Part shown: positions 1 through 8,184 of the stretch, piece by piece
Layout of the letters: each line of letters opens with the position of its first letter
How positions within the stretch are numbered: position 1 is the stretch's first letter
Source: Euzebya pacifica
GTDB lineage: Bacteria; Actinomycetota; Nitriliruptoria; Euzebyales; Euzebyaceae
Assembly: GCF_003344865.1 (NCBI RefSeq)
Contig: NZ_CP031165.1
Location: 62,001-126,000, forward strand
Length of the DNA stretch: 64,000 nt
Reading direction: 5' to 3'
Notes under the pieces: model-generated
Told to the model about the DNA's origin: nothing
The model's input: only the letters and a program-made list of their open reading frames with translations
The model's database searches: none
Program-made: the position numbers and the translations under genes

Positions 1-580
1 GGGCTGGTGAGTAGAACTGCGCGGTCAGCATGGCCGCCAGCCCGATGGGTCCGGCGCCGACCACGGCGACGACGTCGCCCGGCTGCACGGCACCGTTGAG
101 GATGCCGACCTCGAACCCGGTCGGCAGGATGTCGGCGAGCATCAGCGCGGCCTCGTTGTCCACGCCGTCGGGGAGGTGGTACAGCGAGGTGTCGGCGAAC
201 GGCACCCGGACCTTCTCCGCCTGTGTGCCGTCGATGAGGTGGCCGAGGATCCAGCCGCCACCGTTGAGGCACTGCCCGTACGCGCCGTCGCGGCAGAACC
301 GGCACCGGCCGCAGGAGGAGATGCACGACACGAGCACCCGGTCGCCCGGGGCGACCCCAGTCACGGCCGAGCCGACCTGCTCGACGGTGCCAACGGCCTC
401 GTGGCCGAGGATCCGTCCGTCGGTGACGGCGGGGACGTCACCCTTGAGGATGTGCAGGTCGGTGCCGCAGATCGTGACGGCGTCGACGCGCACGATGGCG
501 TCGGTCGGATCGATGAGGGTGGGGTCGGGGACGTCTTCCCAGGACTTGCTCCCGGCACCATGGAATACCACTGCCTTCAT
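1..580 (-). CDS. Zinc-dependent alcohol dehydrogenase (MDR family), C-terminus outside window
   Basis: Oxidises or reduces an alcohol/aldehyde with NAD(P) in the cytoplasm; the substrate cannot be told. The first 193 residues are visible. The catalytic zinc ligands are Cys38 (ICGTDLH) and the His60-Glu61 pair (GHEAVG). The structural zinc site has Cys90, Cys93, Cys96 and Cys104. The Rossmann glycine motif GAGPIG appears near residue 174, just before the window edge cuts the gene. The start is the ATG at 578-580, preceded by an AAGGAG ribosome site 6 bases upstream. It is divergent from the TauE exporter. The domain order is that of threonine/alcohol dehydrogenases of about 345 residues. Confidence 0.9.
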   Translation of the reverse strand, partial: MKAVVFHGAGSKSWEDVPDPTLIDPTDAIVRVDAVTICGTDLHILKGDVPAVTDGRILGHEAVGTVEQVGSAVTGVAPGDRVLVSCISSCGRCRFCRDGAYGQCLNGGGWILGHLIDGTQAEKVRVPFADTSLYHLPDGVDNEAALMLADILPTGFEVGILNGAVQPGDVVAVVGAGPIGLAAMLTAQFYSPA

Positions 581-738
581 CACAGCTCCTTCGCCGGCGG
601 GATCGGCGAGGACGGCGTGTCCAACAAGTCCGCCAGCCTCCGGAGCGTGCGCGCGAGCCGCCCCCGTCGGAAGGGTCCAATGGCACGCTCCGGAGGTCCG
701 TTCGTCCCGGTTGGGCGCACGTCACCGCCCGCACCGGC

Positions 739-767
739 TTGACCTGCCGAATTGTTCGGACAACTAT
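739..767 (+). promoter_or_regulatory. Promoter of the TauE exporter gene with embedded operator
   Basis: The -35 hexamer TTGACC (739-744) and the -10 hexamer AACTAT (762-767) are 17 bases apart. The ATG at 776 lies 9 bases after the -10 box, so the message would be essentially leaderless. The 15-base element at 752-766 (TTGTTCGGACAACTA) fills the end of the spacer and overlaps the -10, a position suited to repression. It recurs upstream of the sulfite-dehydrogenase-like operon. Confidence 0.55.
752..766. promoter_or_regulatory. Shared operator, copy 1
   Basis: The sequence TTGTTCGGACAACTA has an inverted core TTGT-N4-ACAA. It matches the element at 1987-2001 at 12 of 15 positions, and both sit at the promoters of the two sulfur transcription units. 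The cognate regulator is not in the window. TTGT-N4-ACAA symmetry would fit several winged-helix repressors, so no family is assigned. Confidence 0.5.
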
Positions 768-775
768 GTACGGCG

Positions 776-1612
776 ATGGGTGATCTAGCGGGTATCGGCG
801 TCCTCGCGGGCCTGTCGTTGCTGACGGCCGGCATCGGCGCGCTGGGCGGGCTGGGCGGCGCCATCCTGCTGGTCCCGTTGCTGGCGCTGACCGGGACCCC
901 GGCCAGCGAGGCTGCGCCGCTCGGCCTGATCTCCGTTGCCGCCGGTTCCATCGCCGCTGGGGGGCTCCAGCTGGCCGAGCGGACGGTGAACCATCGCCTC
1001 GGGGTGACCACGGAGCTCGCGGCGACGCTCGGGGCGACCATGGGGGCGCTCGGATCGGGGTTGGTCGGCGACACGGTGCTGACCATCGGCCTGGCGGTGG
1101 TCGCTGCTGCCGCGGCGCTGGTGATGCTCCTGCGGACCTCGTCCAAGGGCGAGTCGACGCCGCAGGACCGGACGGTCGGGGAGTGGCCCGGACAGATCGC
1201 TGGTGTGGCGCCGACGGCCCGCATGGCGGCCGGCGGTGGGGTGGTGTACGAGGCCCGGCGTATCCCGACGGGCCTCGGCCTGATGTGGGTGTCTGGTGTG
1301 GTGGCCGGCGTGGCGGGGGCGAGCGGTGGGTTCATCAAGACCCCCGTGACCACCGAGGTCATGGGCATCCCGTTGAAGATCGCGGCGTCCACGACGACGT
1401 TCACGATCGGCGTGACGGCCGCAGCCGGGTTGGTGGTCTTCGCCCTCCAGGGCCGGATCGACCCCTTCGCCGCAGCCGCGGTGATCGCCGGAAGCCTGAT
1501 CGGTGGACAGGTCGGTGCGGCACTCCAGGCTCGAGCGCCGACGTCGATCATCCGCCGGGGCCTCGGCGGCCTCCTGCTGCTGATCGCCGTCCTGCTGGTG
1601 GCGTCGGCCTGA
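776..1612 (+). CDS. TauE/SafE-family anion exporter
   Basis: A polytopic inner-membrane protein of 278 residues with the two-repeat TauE/SafE layout: an N-terminal glycine-rich membrane segment (GGLGGAILLVPLLAL) and a second half with GASGGFIKTPV after a hydrophilic loop. Members export sulfite, sulfonates or related anions. The ATG at 776 is chosen because the promoter -10 box ends at 767; a TTG at 752 would lie inside the operator. Its stop overlaps the DUF1634 start (ATGA) and it shares an operator with the sulfite-dehydrogenase-like operon, so sulfite or sulfate export is the best guess. Substrate specificity cannot be read from sequence. Confidence 0.85.
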   Translation: MGDLAGIGVLAGLSLLTAGIGALGGLGGAILLVPLLALTGTPASEAAPLGLISVAAGSIAAGGLQLAERTVNHRLGVTTELAATLGATMGALGSGLVGDTVLTIGLAVVAAAAALVMLLRTSSKGESTPQDRTVGEWPGQIAGVAPTARMAAGGGVVYEARRIPTGLGLMWVSGVVAGVAGASGGFIKTPVTTEVMGIPLKIAASTTTFTIGVTAAAGLVVFALQGRIDPFAAAAVIAGSLIGGQVGAALQARAPTSIIRRGLGGLLLLIAVLLVASA

Positions 1613-1926
1613 TGCGGGTCAAGCAGGACGAACCGTTCGAGGTCCAACCCCGGGCCAACGCCGCCCTGGCCAAGGTGCTGCGGGTCGGCACGGGCGCCGC
1701 CCTGGTGGTCGCGCTGGCCGCCCTCGTGGTCGGTGGGATGGGTGCCGATGCCCCCGGCCGCGCGCTGGCCTGGTCGGCGCTCGGGATCGTCGTGGCCGTC
1801 CCGCTGGGACGGGTCGGCCTGCTCGGCATCCGATGGATCGCGCGTCGTGACTACCTGTTCGCCCTGCTGGCGTTCGGGCTGCTGGCCATCGTGGTGGTGG
1901 GCGGCGTCCTTGCCATCCGGACCTGA
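1612..1926 (+). CDS. DUF1634 small membrane protein
   Basis: A 104-residue protein with three predicted membrane helices (about residues 28-46, 54-71 and 82-101) and a short charged N-terminus. It starts at an ATG overlapping the exporter stop, so the two are translationally coupled. DUF1634 proteins are commonly found beside TauE-type permeases and are presumed partners; their biochemical role is unknown. Confidence 0.75.
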   Translation: MRVKQDEPFEVQPRANAALAKVLRVGTGAALVVALAALVVGGMGADAPGRALAWSALGIVVAVPLGRVGLLGIRWIARRDYLFALLAFGLLAIVVVGGVLAIRT

Positions 1927-1944
1927 CGGGTTTCTCGAAGCCCC

Positions 1945-1973
1945 TTGACAGGGCGCGCGAGGAGCCCAATAGT
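1945..1973 (+). promoter_or_regulatory. Promoter of the sulfite-dehydrogenase-like operon
   Basis: A consensus -35 TTGACA (1945-1950) is followed after 17 bases by AATAGT (1968-1973). Transcription would begin near 1980, immediately before the operator at 1979-2001, so a bound regulator would block the start site. Confidence 0.6.
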
Positions 1974-1978
1974 TTCCA

Positions 1979-2001
1979 CGGACAAGTTGTACGGATAACT
2001 T
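1979..2001. promoter_or_regulatory. Shared operator, copy 2
   Basis: The element TTGTACGGATAACTT (1987-2001) aligns with 752-766. Here the half-site CGGAYAA occurs twice in direct orientation, at 1979-1985 and 1992-1998, 13 bases apart, and ACAAGTTGT (1982-1990) is a small palindrome. Its position at +1 to +20 suggests repression of the operon. Confidence 0.5.
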
Positions 2002-2021
2002 CCTCCGTCTGGAGCCGTTCG

Positions 2022-3575
2022 ATGGACCTGCTTCCCCTCCACCCGTCCACCCCCCAGGCCGACGGGGTGCCCAGCTGGGTGAAGGTCATCGACCAGACCA
2101 AGTGCATCGGGTGCCACGCGTGCACCACGGCGTGCAAGTCCGAGAACGATGTGCCCGTGGGGGTGTCGCGGACCTACGTGAAGTCGGTGGACGTCGGCAC
2201 GTTCCCGGAGGCCAGCCGCGCCTTCCAGGTCACGCGGTGCAACCAGTGCGTCGACGCCCCCTGCGTGACCGCCTGCCCGACCTCGGCCATGCACAAGCGG
2301 CCCGACGGGATCGTCGACTTCGACAAGGAGGCGTGCATCGGCTGCAAGGCCTGCATCGCCGCCTGCCCGTACGACGCCATCTTCATCAACCCCGAGGACC
2401 ACTCGGCGGAGAAGTGCAACTTCTGTGCCCACCGGCTGGACGTCGGGCTCGAGCCGGCCTGCGTCACGGTCTGCCCGGTGGAGGCCATCCTCGTCGGTGA
2501 CCAGAACAACCCCCTGTCCAAGGTCTCCCAGATCGTCGGGCGTGAGGAGACCCAGCAGCGTCGGCCCGAGAAGGGCACGAAGCCGAAGCTGTTCTACAAG
2601 GGCGCCCGGCAGGTGACCCTCGACCCGTTGGCAGCCACGCTGCCGCCGGGCGGGATCTTCGCGTGGGCGCAGCAGCCGCCGACCGATGACCACCACATCA
2701 ACTCCGGCGCACCCGAGGGCCACCAGACGTCAGCGGCCGCCGCGATCCTGTCCTACGACGTGCCGCACAACGTGCCCTGGGACTGGCGGGTCGGGCTCTA
2801 CACCTGGACCAAGTCCATCTCGGCGGGCACCTACCTGGTCGCGGCGCTGCTGGTGCTGATGGGCGTCCTCGACTCGTCCTCGACCCTGTGGCGGTGGACG
2901 ACCCCGATCGTGGCCCTGGCCTTCCTCGGCATCACCGGGGCCGTGCTGGTCTGGGACCTCGAGCATCCCGCCCGGTTCCTCTACATCTTCACCCGGCCAC
3001 AGTGGAAGTCGTGGCTGGTCCGTGGCGGCATCCTCATCTCCGGGTTCGGGGCGGTCTTGGCCCTGCACCTGTTGGGGTCGTTGCTGGGTGCCGACGCGTT
3101 GACCCGGTGGCTGATGGTCGCCGGTATTCCCCTGGGGATCGGCGCGGCGGTGTACACCGCATTCCTGTTCGCCCAGGCCAAGGCCCGTGACCTGTGGCAG
3201 AACCCCCTGCTGCCCCCGCACTTCCTCGTCCAGGCGACGCTGGCCGGCTCGGCCGTCCTGTCCCTGGCCGCCCTCGGCGCCGACGACCGTGTCGGTGACG
3301 CCCTCGGCTGGACGGTCTTCGTGTCCGCCGCCGTCCACCTGGTGATGATCGCTGGCGAGGTCACCCTCCCGCACGTGACCGCGCACGCCGAGCTGGCAAC
3401 CCACAACCTGGTGCGCGGTCGGTTCGCCCGCTTCTTCTGGGCCGGGGTCGTGACCAGCGCGGTGGCCCTCCTGGCACCGATCGTCCCGGTCGTGGCGGGC
3501 CTGATCGGGCTGGCGGGCCTGCTCGCCTTCGAACACGCCTACGTCCAGGCGGGCCAGTCGGTCCCGCTCGCCTGA
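2022..3575 (+). CDS. Fused four-cluster ferredoxin and NrfD-type membrane subunit (SoeBC/PsrBC-like)
   Basis: Electron-transfer and quinone-reactive part of a membrane-bound molybdenum oxidoreductase. Residues about 15-190 form a PsrB/DmsB-type ferredoxin with four cysteine groups (CIGCHACTTAC, CNQCVDAPC, CIGCKACIAAC, CNFC...C), enough for four [4Fe-4S] clusters. Residues about 245-515 form an NrfD/PsrC-like membrane domain of roughly eight helices. These are normally two genes; here they are one 517-residue polypeptide. There is no Tat signal, which with the signal-less catalytic subunit implies cytoplasm-facing catalysis, as in SoeABC sulfite dehydrogenase. The start is the ATG at 2022 with GGAG upstream. 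The catalytic subunit follows 33 bases later. Confidence 0.85.
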   Translation: MDLLPLHPSTPQADGVPSWVKVIDQTKCIGCHACTTACKSENDVPVGVSRTYVKSVDVGTFPEASRAFQVTRCNQCVDAPCVTACPTSAMHKRPDGIVDFDKEACIGCKACIAACPYDAIFINPEDHSAEKCNFCAHRLDVGLEPACVTVCPVEAILVGDQNNPLSKVSQIVGREETQQRRPEKGTKPKLFYKGARQVTLDPLAATLPPGGIFAWAQQPPTDDHHINSGAPEGHQTSAAAAILSYDVPHNVPWDWRVGLYTWTKSISAGTYLVAALLVLMGVLDSSSTLWRWTTPIVALAFLGITGAVLVWDLEHPARFLYIFTRPQWKSWLVRGGILISGFGAVLALHLLGSLLGADALTRWLMVAGIPLGIGAAVYTAFLFAQAKARDLWQNPLLPPHFLVQATLAGSAVLSLAALGADDRVGDALGWTVFVSAAVHLVMIAGEVTLPHVTAHAELATHNLVRGRFARFFWAGVVTSAVALLAPIVPVVAGLIGLAGLLAFEHAYVQAGQSVPLA

Positions 3576-3608
3576 CCCCAACGAAATCCACGACAGGAGC
3601 CGCGCCAC

Positions 3609-6563
3609 ATGTCGGAGTCGATCCAGCAGCTCAACGAACGGGTCTCCGCGGCGCGGCACGAGGCCGAGCGTCGGGGCGAGACCTTCTACCCCGGGGCCAG
3701 CCGCATCCACCTGGCAGCGTTCCCGCCGAAGGAGCGATGGGACAACTGGGTCGAGCTCGACAGCCGTTCGTGGCCCCGCCGCGTGGAGAAGCGGTCGATG
3801 CTGGTGCCGACGACCTGCTTCAACTGCGAGTCCGCGTGTGGCCTGCTGGCCTATGTCGACCCCGACACGCTGTCGGTCCGCAAGTTCGAGGGCAACCCCG
3901 AGCAGCCGGGCTCCCGCGGCCGCAACTGCGCCAAGGGCCCGGCGACGCTGAACCAGGTGACCGACCCCGACCGGATCCTCTCGCCCCTCAAGCGGGTCGG
4001 CGAGCGGGGTGAGGGCAAGTGGGCGCAGGTCTCGTGGGACGAGGCGCTGGACGACATCGGCGGGCGCATCCGCGCGGCCCTGCAGGAGGGCCGCAACAAC
4101 GAGGTCATGTACCACGTGGGCCGGCCGGGAGAGGACGGCTTCACCGAGCGGGTGCTGGCGGCCTGGGGCGTGGACGGCCACAACTCCCACACCAACGTCT
4201 GCTCCTCCGGCGCACGGACGGGCTACCAGTTCTGGTGCGGGATCGACCGTCCGTCACCGGATCACGCCAACGCCGAGGTGATGCTGCTGATCTCGGCGCA
4301 CCTGGAGACCGGCCACTACTTCAACCCCCACGCCCAGCGGATCACCGAGGCCCGCGAACGCGGCGCCAAGCTGGTCGTGCTCGACGTGCGCATGTCCAAC
4401 ACCGCCACCCATGCCGACCACTGGCTGGCCACCTACCCGGGGTCGGAGGCCGCTGTGCTGCTGGCCATCGCCCGGCACCTCATCGCCACGGACCGCTACG
4501 ACCGGGACTTCGTGCGGAAGTGGTGGAACTGGCAGGAGTACATGGCCGAGGTGGAGGGACGCCCGGAGGCGTCGTTCGAGGACTTCCACGACGCCCTGCT
4601 GGAGATCTACGCCGAGTTCACCTTCGACTTCGCCGAGGCGGAGTCCGGCATCCCCGCCGCGAAGCTGCTGGAAGTGGCCGACCTCGTCGCCTCCGCCGGG
4701 ACACGCCTGTCGACCCACAACTGGCGCTCGGCCGCCGCCGGCAACGAAGGCGGCTGGCAGGTGTCGCGCACCCTGTTCATGCTCAACGCCCTGACCGGGT
4801 CCATCGCGGTGCCGGGCGGCCTGTACCCCAACGCCTACAACAAGTTCGTCGCCACCCCGATCCACACGCCCCCGCACCCGGCGGTGTGGAACGACCTCAC
4901 CTTCCCGCTGGAGTACCCGGTGGCGCAGAACGAGCTGTCGTTCCTCCTGCCCCACTTCCTGGACGAGGGACGAGGGGTCATCGACACCTACTTCACCCGC
5001 GTCTACAACCCGGTGTGGACCAACCCCGACGGGTTCCGCTGGATCGACATGCTCCGTGACCCGGACAAGATCGGGCTGCACGTCGCGCTGACCCCGACGT
5101 GGAACGAGACCGCCTACTTCGCCGACTACGTCCTGCCGATGGGGCTTGCGTCCGAACGCCACGACATCACCAGCTACGAGCAGTACGACGGCCAGTGGAT
5201 CGGCTTCCGCCAGCCCGTGCTGCGTGCGGCCGCGGAACGGCTCGGCCGGCCGGTCTCCGACACCCGGGAGGTCAACCCCGGCCAGGTGTGGGAGGAGAAC
5301 GAGTTCTGGATCGACCTGTCCTGGCGCATCGATCCCGACGGGGCCATGGGCATCCGCAAGTACTTCGAGTCACGGCAGGACCCGGGGACCAAGCTGACCG
5401 TCGACGAGTACTACGGCTGGATGTTCGCCAACTCCGTGCCTGGCCTTCCCGAGAAGGCCATGGCGGAGGGGCGGACCCCCCTGGAGTACATGCGTCGCTA
5501 CGGCGCGTTCGAGATCGCCAAGGGCGTCGGCCCGATCTACGCCGCCGAGGTGGACGAGGCCGAGCTCGACGACACCGCCGAGGATGCCTACGGCCGCGTG
5601 TACACCCGCGCCTCCGCGCCGAAGAAGGTCAACAACGCCCCGACCGGTGCACCCCCCGGGGACGGGGAGGGACGTCGAGCCGTCGGCGTGTCCGTTGACG
5701 GCGTGGTGCGGCGCGGCTTCCCCACCCCCTCGGGGAAGCTGGAGTTCTGGTCGCGCACGTTGCACGACTGGGGCTGGTCGGAGTACGCGATCCCGACCTA
5801 CATCCGCAGCCACATCCACCCCACCCACCTCCGCCCGGGGCAGATGCCGCTCATCAGCACGTTCCGGATCAACACCCAGATCCACACCCGGTCCGCCAAC
5901 AGCAAGTGGCTGGACGAGCTGTCCCACACCAACCCGCTGTGGATCCACCCGGCGCAGGCCGACCCGCTCGGCGTCCGCACCGGCGACCTCGTCCGGGTCA
6001 CCACCGCCATCGGCCACTTCGTCGTCAAGGCCTGGGTCACCCAGGGCATCCGCCCGGGTGTCGTGGCCTGCTCACACCACATGGGCCGCTGGCGCCTCCA
6101 GGGCCACGAGCAGGGTCACCGCCTCAACACCACCACCGTTGCGCTCAACCAGGACGGCAGCACGTGGTCGATGACGCCGCGCAAGGCCGCGGGTGCGTTC
6201 GAGTCGACCGATCCCGACACCGCCCGCATCTGGTGGAGCGACGTCGGGGTCCACCAGAACATGACGTTCGGGGTCCAGCCCGATCCCATCTCCGGCCAGC
6301 ACTGCTGGCACCAGGCCGTGACCGTGACGCGCGCCGACCCCGGCGACAACCCGGGCGACATCGTCGTGGACACCGACGCCAGCGAGGCCGTCTACCGGCA
6401 GTGGCTGGCCAAGACCCGCCCGGCCGGTCCCGAGGCACCCGACGCCGAACGTCGCCCCCGCTGGTTGATCCGCCCGCTGAAGCCGGAGGCCGGGGCCTTC
6501 GCCGTCGACGGGCCGGTCGGACGCCGCACGAACCCGCAGCCCCAACCCTCCGGGCAGGCCTGA
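3609..6563 (+). CDS. Molybdopterin oxidoreductase catalytic subunit, sulfite dehydrogenase SoeA-like
   Basis: A 984-residue DMSO-reductase-family enzyme. An N-terminal [4Fe-4S] site uses Cys70, Cys73, Cys77 and Cys107. Cys198 (TNVCSSG) sits where the molybdenum ligand is expected. The molybdopterin-dinucleotide-binding C-terminal domain lies at about residues 730-900. No Tat signal is present, so catalysis should be cytoplasmic. With TusA, DsrE2, the CstB-like enzyme and a TauE exporter in the same cluster, sulfite oxidation to sulfate (SoeA) is the most consistent role. Polysulfide, thiosulfate or tetrathionate chemistry remains possible because these subfamilies are hard to separate by eye. 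AGGAG precedes the ATG. Confidence 0.85.
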   Translation: MSESIQQLNERVSAARHEAERRGETFYPGASRIHLAAFPPKERWDNWVELDSRSWPRRVEKRSMLVPTTCFNCESACGLLAYVDPDTLSVRKFEGNPEQPGSRGRNCAKGPATLNQVTDPDRILSPLKRVGERGEGKWAQVSWDEALDDIGGRIRAALQEGRNNEVMYHVGRPGEDGFTERVLAAWGVDGHNSHTNVCSSGARTGYQFWCGIDRPSPDHANAEVMLLISAHLETGHYFNPHAQRITEARERGAKLVVLDVRMSNTATHADHWLATYPGSEAAVLLAIARHLIATDRYDRDFVRKWWNWQEYMAEVEGRPEASFEDFHDALLEIYAEFTFDFAEAESGIPAAKLLEVADLVASAGTRLSTHNWRSAAAGNEGGWQVSRTLFMLNALTGSIAVPGGLYPNAYNKFVATPIHTPPHPAVWNDLTFPLEYPVAQNELSFLLPHFLDEGRGVIDTYFTRVYNPVWTNPDGFRWIDMLRDPDKIGLHVALTPTWNETAYFADYVLPMGLASERHDITSYEQYDGQWIGFRQPVLRAAAERLGRPVSDTREVNPGQVWEENEFWIDLSWRIDPDGAMGIRKYFESRQDPGTKLTVDEYYGWMFANSVPGLPEKAMAEGRTPLEYMRRYGAFEIAKGVGPIYAAEVDEAELDDTAEDAYGRVYTRASAPKKVNNAPTGAPPGDGEGRRAVGVSVDGVVRRGFPTPSGKLEFWSRTLHDWGWSEYAIPTYIRSHIHPTHLRPGQMPLISTFRINTQIHTRSANSKWLDELSHTNPLWIHPAQADPLGVRTGDLVRVTTAIGHFVVKAWVTQGIRPGVVACSHHMGRWRLQGHEQGHRLNTTTVALNQDGSTWSMTPRKAAGAFESTDPDTARIWWSDVGVHQNMTFGVQPDPISGQHCWHQAVTVTRADPGDNPGDIVVDTDASEAVYRQWLAKTRPAGPEAPDAERRPRWLIRPLKPEAGAFAVDGPVGRRTNPQPQPSGQA

Positions 6564-7402
6564 TGGAGCTGCTGCGCGCACTCGGGACCCTCGCCGAGCA
6601 GCCCGACGTCCACACCGCCGACCTCGCGCGGCTCGTGGGGCTCGACCCACCCACGCCCGACGAGTGGCACGCCACGTTCGTCGAGCGGTTCTACCCCTAC
6701 GCGTCGGTCCACCTCGGCCAGCAGGGGTTCCTCGGGGGCCCCGTGCGCGACGGCGTTGCGGGGGTCCTGGACACCATCGGTGCCCGGGTCGCACAGGAGG
6801 CCGACCACCTCGCCGTCCTCCTGGACGCCTTCGCCCACGTCGACGAGCGGGGCTGGGTCCCGGGTCGGGCGGTCCTGCTGTGGGAGCACATCCTGCCGTG
6901 GACGCTGCCCTTCCTCGATCGGGTGGCCCTGGAGGGGGCCGGGCCCTTCCGCGACTGGGCACAGCTGCTGTCGGCCGTGCTGGCCGACACTGCCGAACGC
7001 GTGCCGCGGCCGAGCGGCGCCGAGCTGGTCCTCGTGGAGGAACCCGACGGCCTGCCCGACCCTCGGCTGGGCGGCGAGGACGACCTCGTGCAGGCGCTCC
7101 TCGCCCCCGCTCGGTACGGCGCCATCCTCACGCGCGACGACCTGCTGCTGGCGGCCGGTCGACTCGACCTCGCGCCCCGGGTCGGGGAACGACGCTACGT
7201 GCTGCGGGCGCTGCTCCAGCAGGACCCTGCGGGGACGCTGGGCTGGCTGGGCAACCACGCCCGAGCCGCTGATTACCGCACCCGCACATGGCCCGAGGTC
7301 GTGGGACACCTCGCGGCCTGGTGGTCGTCTCGGGCCACCCGTTCCGCCGACCTGCTCAATGACCTCGCCGACGACGCCCGTACCGCGAAGGCGGTGGCCT
7401 AG
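6563..7402 (+). CDS. TorD/DmsD-type chaperone for the molybdoenzyme
   Basis: A 279-residue, predicted all-helical protein whose ATG overlaps the stop of the catalytic subunit. The pattern of an N-terminal helical bundle, a segment around PYASVHLG and a central region HVDERGWVPGRAVLLWEHILPW resembles TorD/NarJ-like maturation chaperones, which hold the apo-Mo enzyme during cofactor insertion. The C-terminal 90 residues extend beyond the usual size of about 200 and match nothing I recognise. Assignment rests on fold pattern and context. Confidence 0.75.
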   Translation: MELLRALGTLAEQPDVHTADLARLVGLDPPTPDEWHATFVERFYPYASVHLGQQGFLGGPVRDGVAGVLDTIGARVAQEADHLAVLLDAFAHVDERGWVPGRAVLLWEHILPWTLPFLDRVALEGAGPFRDWAQLLSAVLADTAERVPRPSGAELVLVEEPDGLPDPRLGGEDDLVQALLAPARYGAILTRDDLLLAAGRLDLAPRVGERRYVLRALLQQDPAGTLGWLGNHARAADYRTRTWPEVVGHLAAWWSSRATRSADLLNDLADDARTAKAVA

Positions 7403-7435
7403 AGGCCACCGAGCCGAACCACAAAGGAGGACCCG

Positions 7436-7912
7436 ATGGCTGGAGATCCAGACGCTGGCAGCATGACGATCGTGTGCTGGTCGGGAGACCTGGACAAAGT
7501 CTGGCCCCAGTACATCCTCGCCACGACCGGCGCGGCCTACGGCATGGACGTCATGCTCTTCTGCACGTTCTGGGGGCTGTTCCCGCTGAAGAAGCCGGGC
7601 GTCGGCATCACGGGCAACAACTGGATGACCAAGGCGCTCGGCGTCATGAACCGCGAGAACCTCAGCCATCTCAACGTGGGTGGGGCCGGGGCGAAGATGA
7701 TGCGCACCATCGCCGCGGAGCAGGGCGTGGCGCCGCCCGAGGAGCTGATGGAGATCGCGCTCGAGCTGGGGGTTCGCATCGCCCCCTGCCAGATGACGAT
7801 GGACCTGATGGGGTTGGAGCGCGAGGACCTCATCGACGGCCTGCAGGAGCCGTTGGGCGCGGCGGCGGCCGTGGCGGAGATGAAGAAGTCCGAGATCAAC
7901 CTGTTCATCTGA
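7436..7912 (+). CDS. DsrE/DsrF-like sulfur carrier (DsrE2-type)
   Basis: A 158-residue DsrE-fold protein. Two cysteines lie in conserved-looking settings: FCTFWG after the hydrophobic strand, and APCQMTMDLMG, the expected persulfide-carrying site of DsrE2 proteins. Family members receive sulfane sulfur and pass it to or from TusA. A strong ribosome site AAAGGAGG lies 6 bases before the ATG at 7436. TusA follows directly, giving the DsrE2-TusA-rhodanese trio known from sulfur oxidisers. Confidence 0.85.
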   Translation: MAGDPDAGSMTIVCWSGDLDKVWPQYILATTGAAYGMDVMLFCTFWGLFPLKKPGVGITGNNWMTKALGVMNRENLSHLNVGGAGAKMMRTIAAEQGVAPPEELMEIALELGVRIAPCQMTMDLMGLEREDLIDGLQEPLGAAAAVAEMKKSEINLFI

Positions 7913-7953
7913 GCGCCCACGGGTGGAGCACCCCGGGCAGACAAGGAGCTGAC

Positions 7954-8184
7954 ATGGCCGACATCGCCAAGACCCTCGACGCGAGTGGACTCGCGTGCCC
8001 GATGCCCGTGGTCAAGACCCGGATGGCCATCACCGACCTCCAGTCCGGGGACGTGCTGGAGGTCATCTCCACCGACCGGGGGTCGTGCACCGACATCCCC
8101 GCCTGGACGGAGGGGACCGGCAACAAGCTGATCGAGCAGCGGGAGGAGAACGGTTCGTTCGTCTTCCTCATCGAGAAGTCGTGA
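7954..8184 (+). CDS. tusA: TusA-family sulfur carrier protein
   Basis: A 76-residue protein with the family motif CPMPVVK near the N-terminus; its first cysteine carries the persulfide. AAGGAG lies 6 bases before the ATG at 7954. It sits between DsrE2 and the MBL-rhodanese enzyme and overlaps the latter (GTGA). Context points to sulfane-sulfur trafficking for oxidation, not tRNA thiolation, though both use the same fold. Confidence 0.9.
   Translation: MADIAKTLDASGLACPMPVVKTRMAITDLQSGDVLEVISTDRGSCTDIPAWTEGTGNKLIEQREENGSFVFLIEKS

Noticed and set aside
621-634. Third copy of the sulfur operator upstream of the alcohol dehydrogenase
   Set aside because: Minus-strand TTGTTGGACA resembles half of the element, but is shifted by one base and lacks the AACT end.
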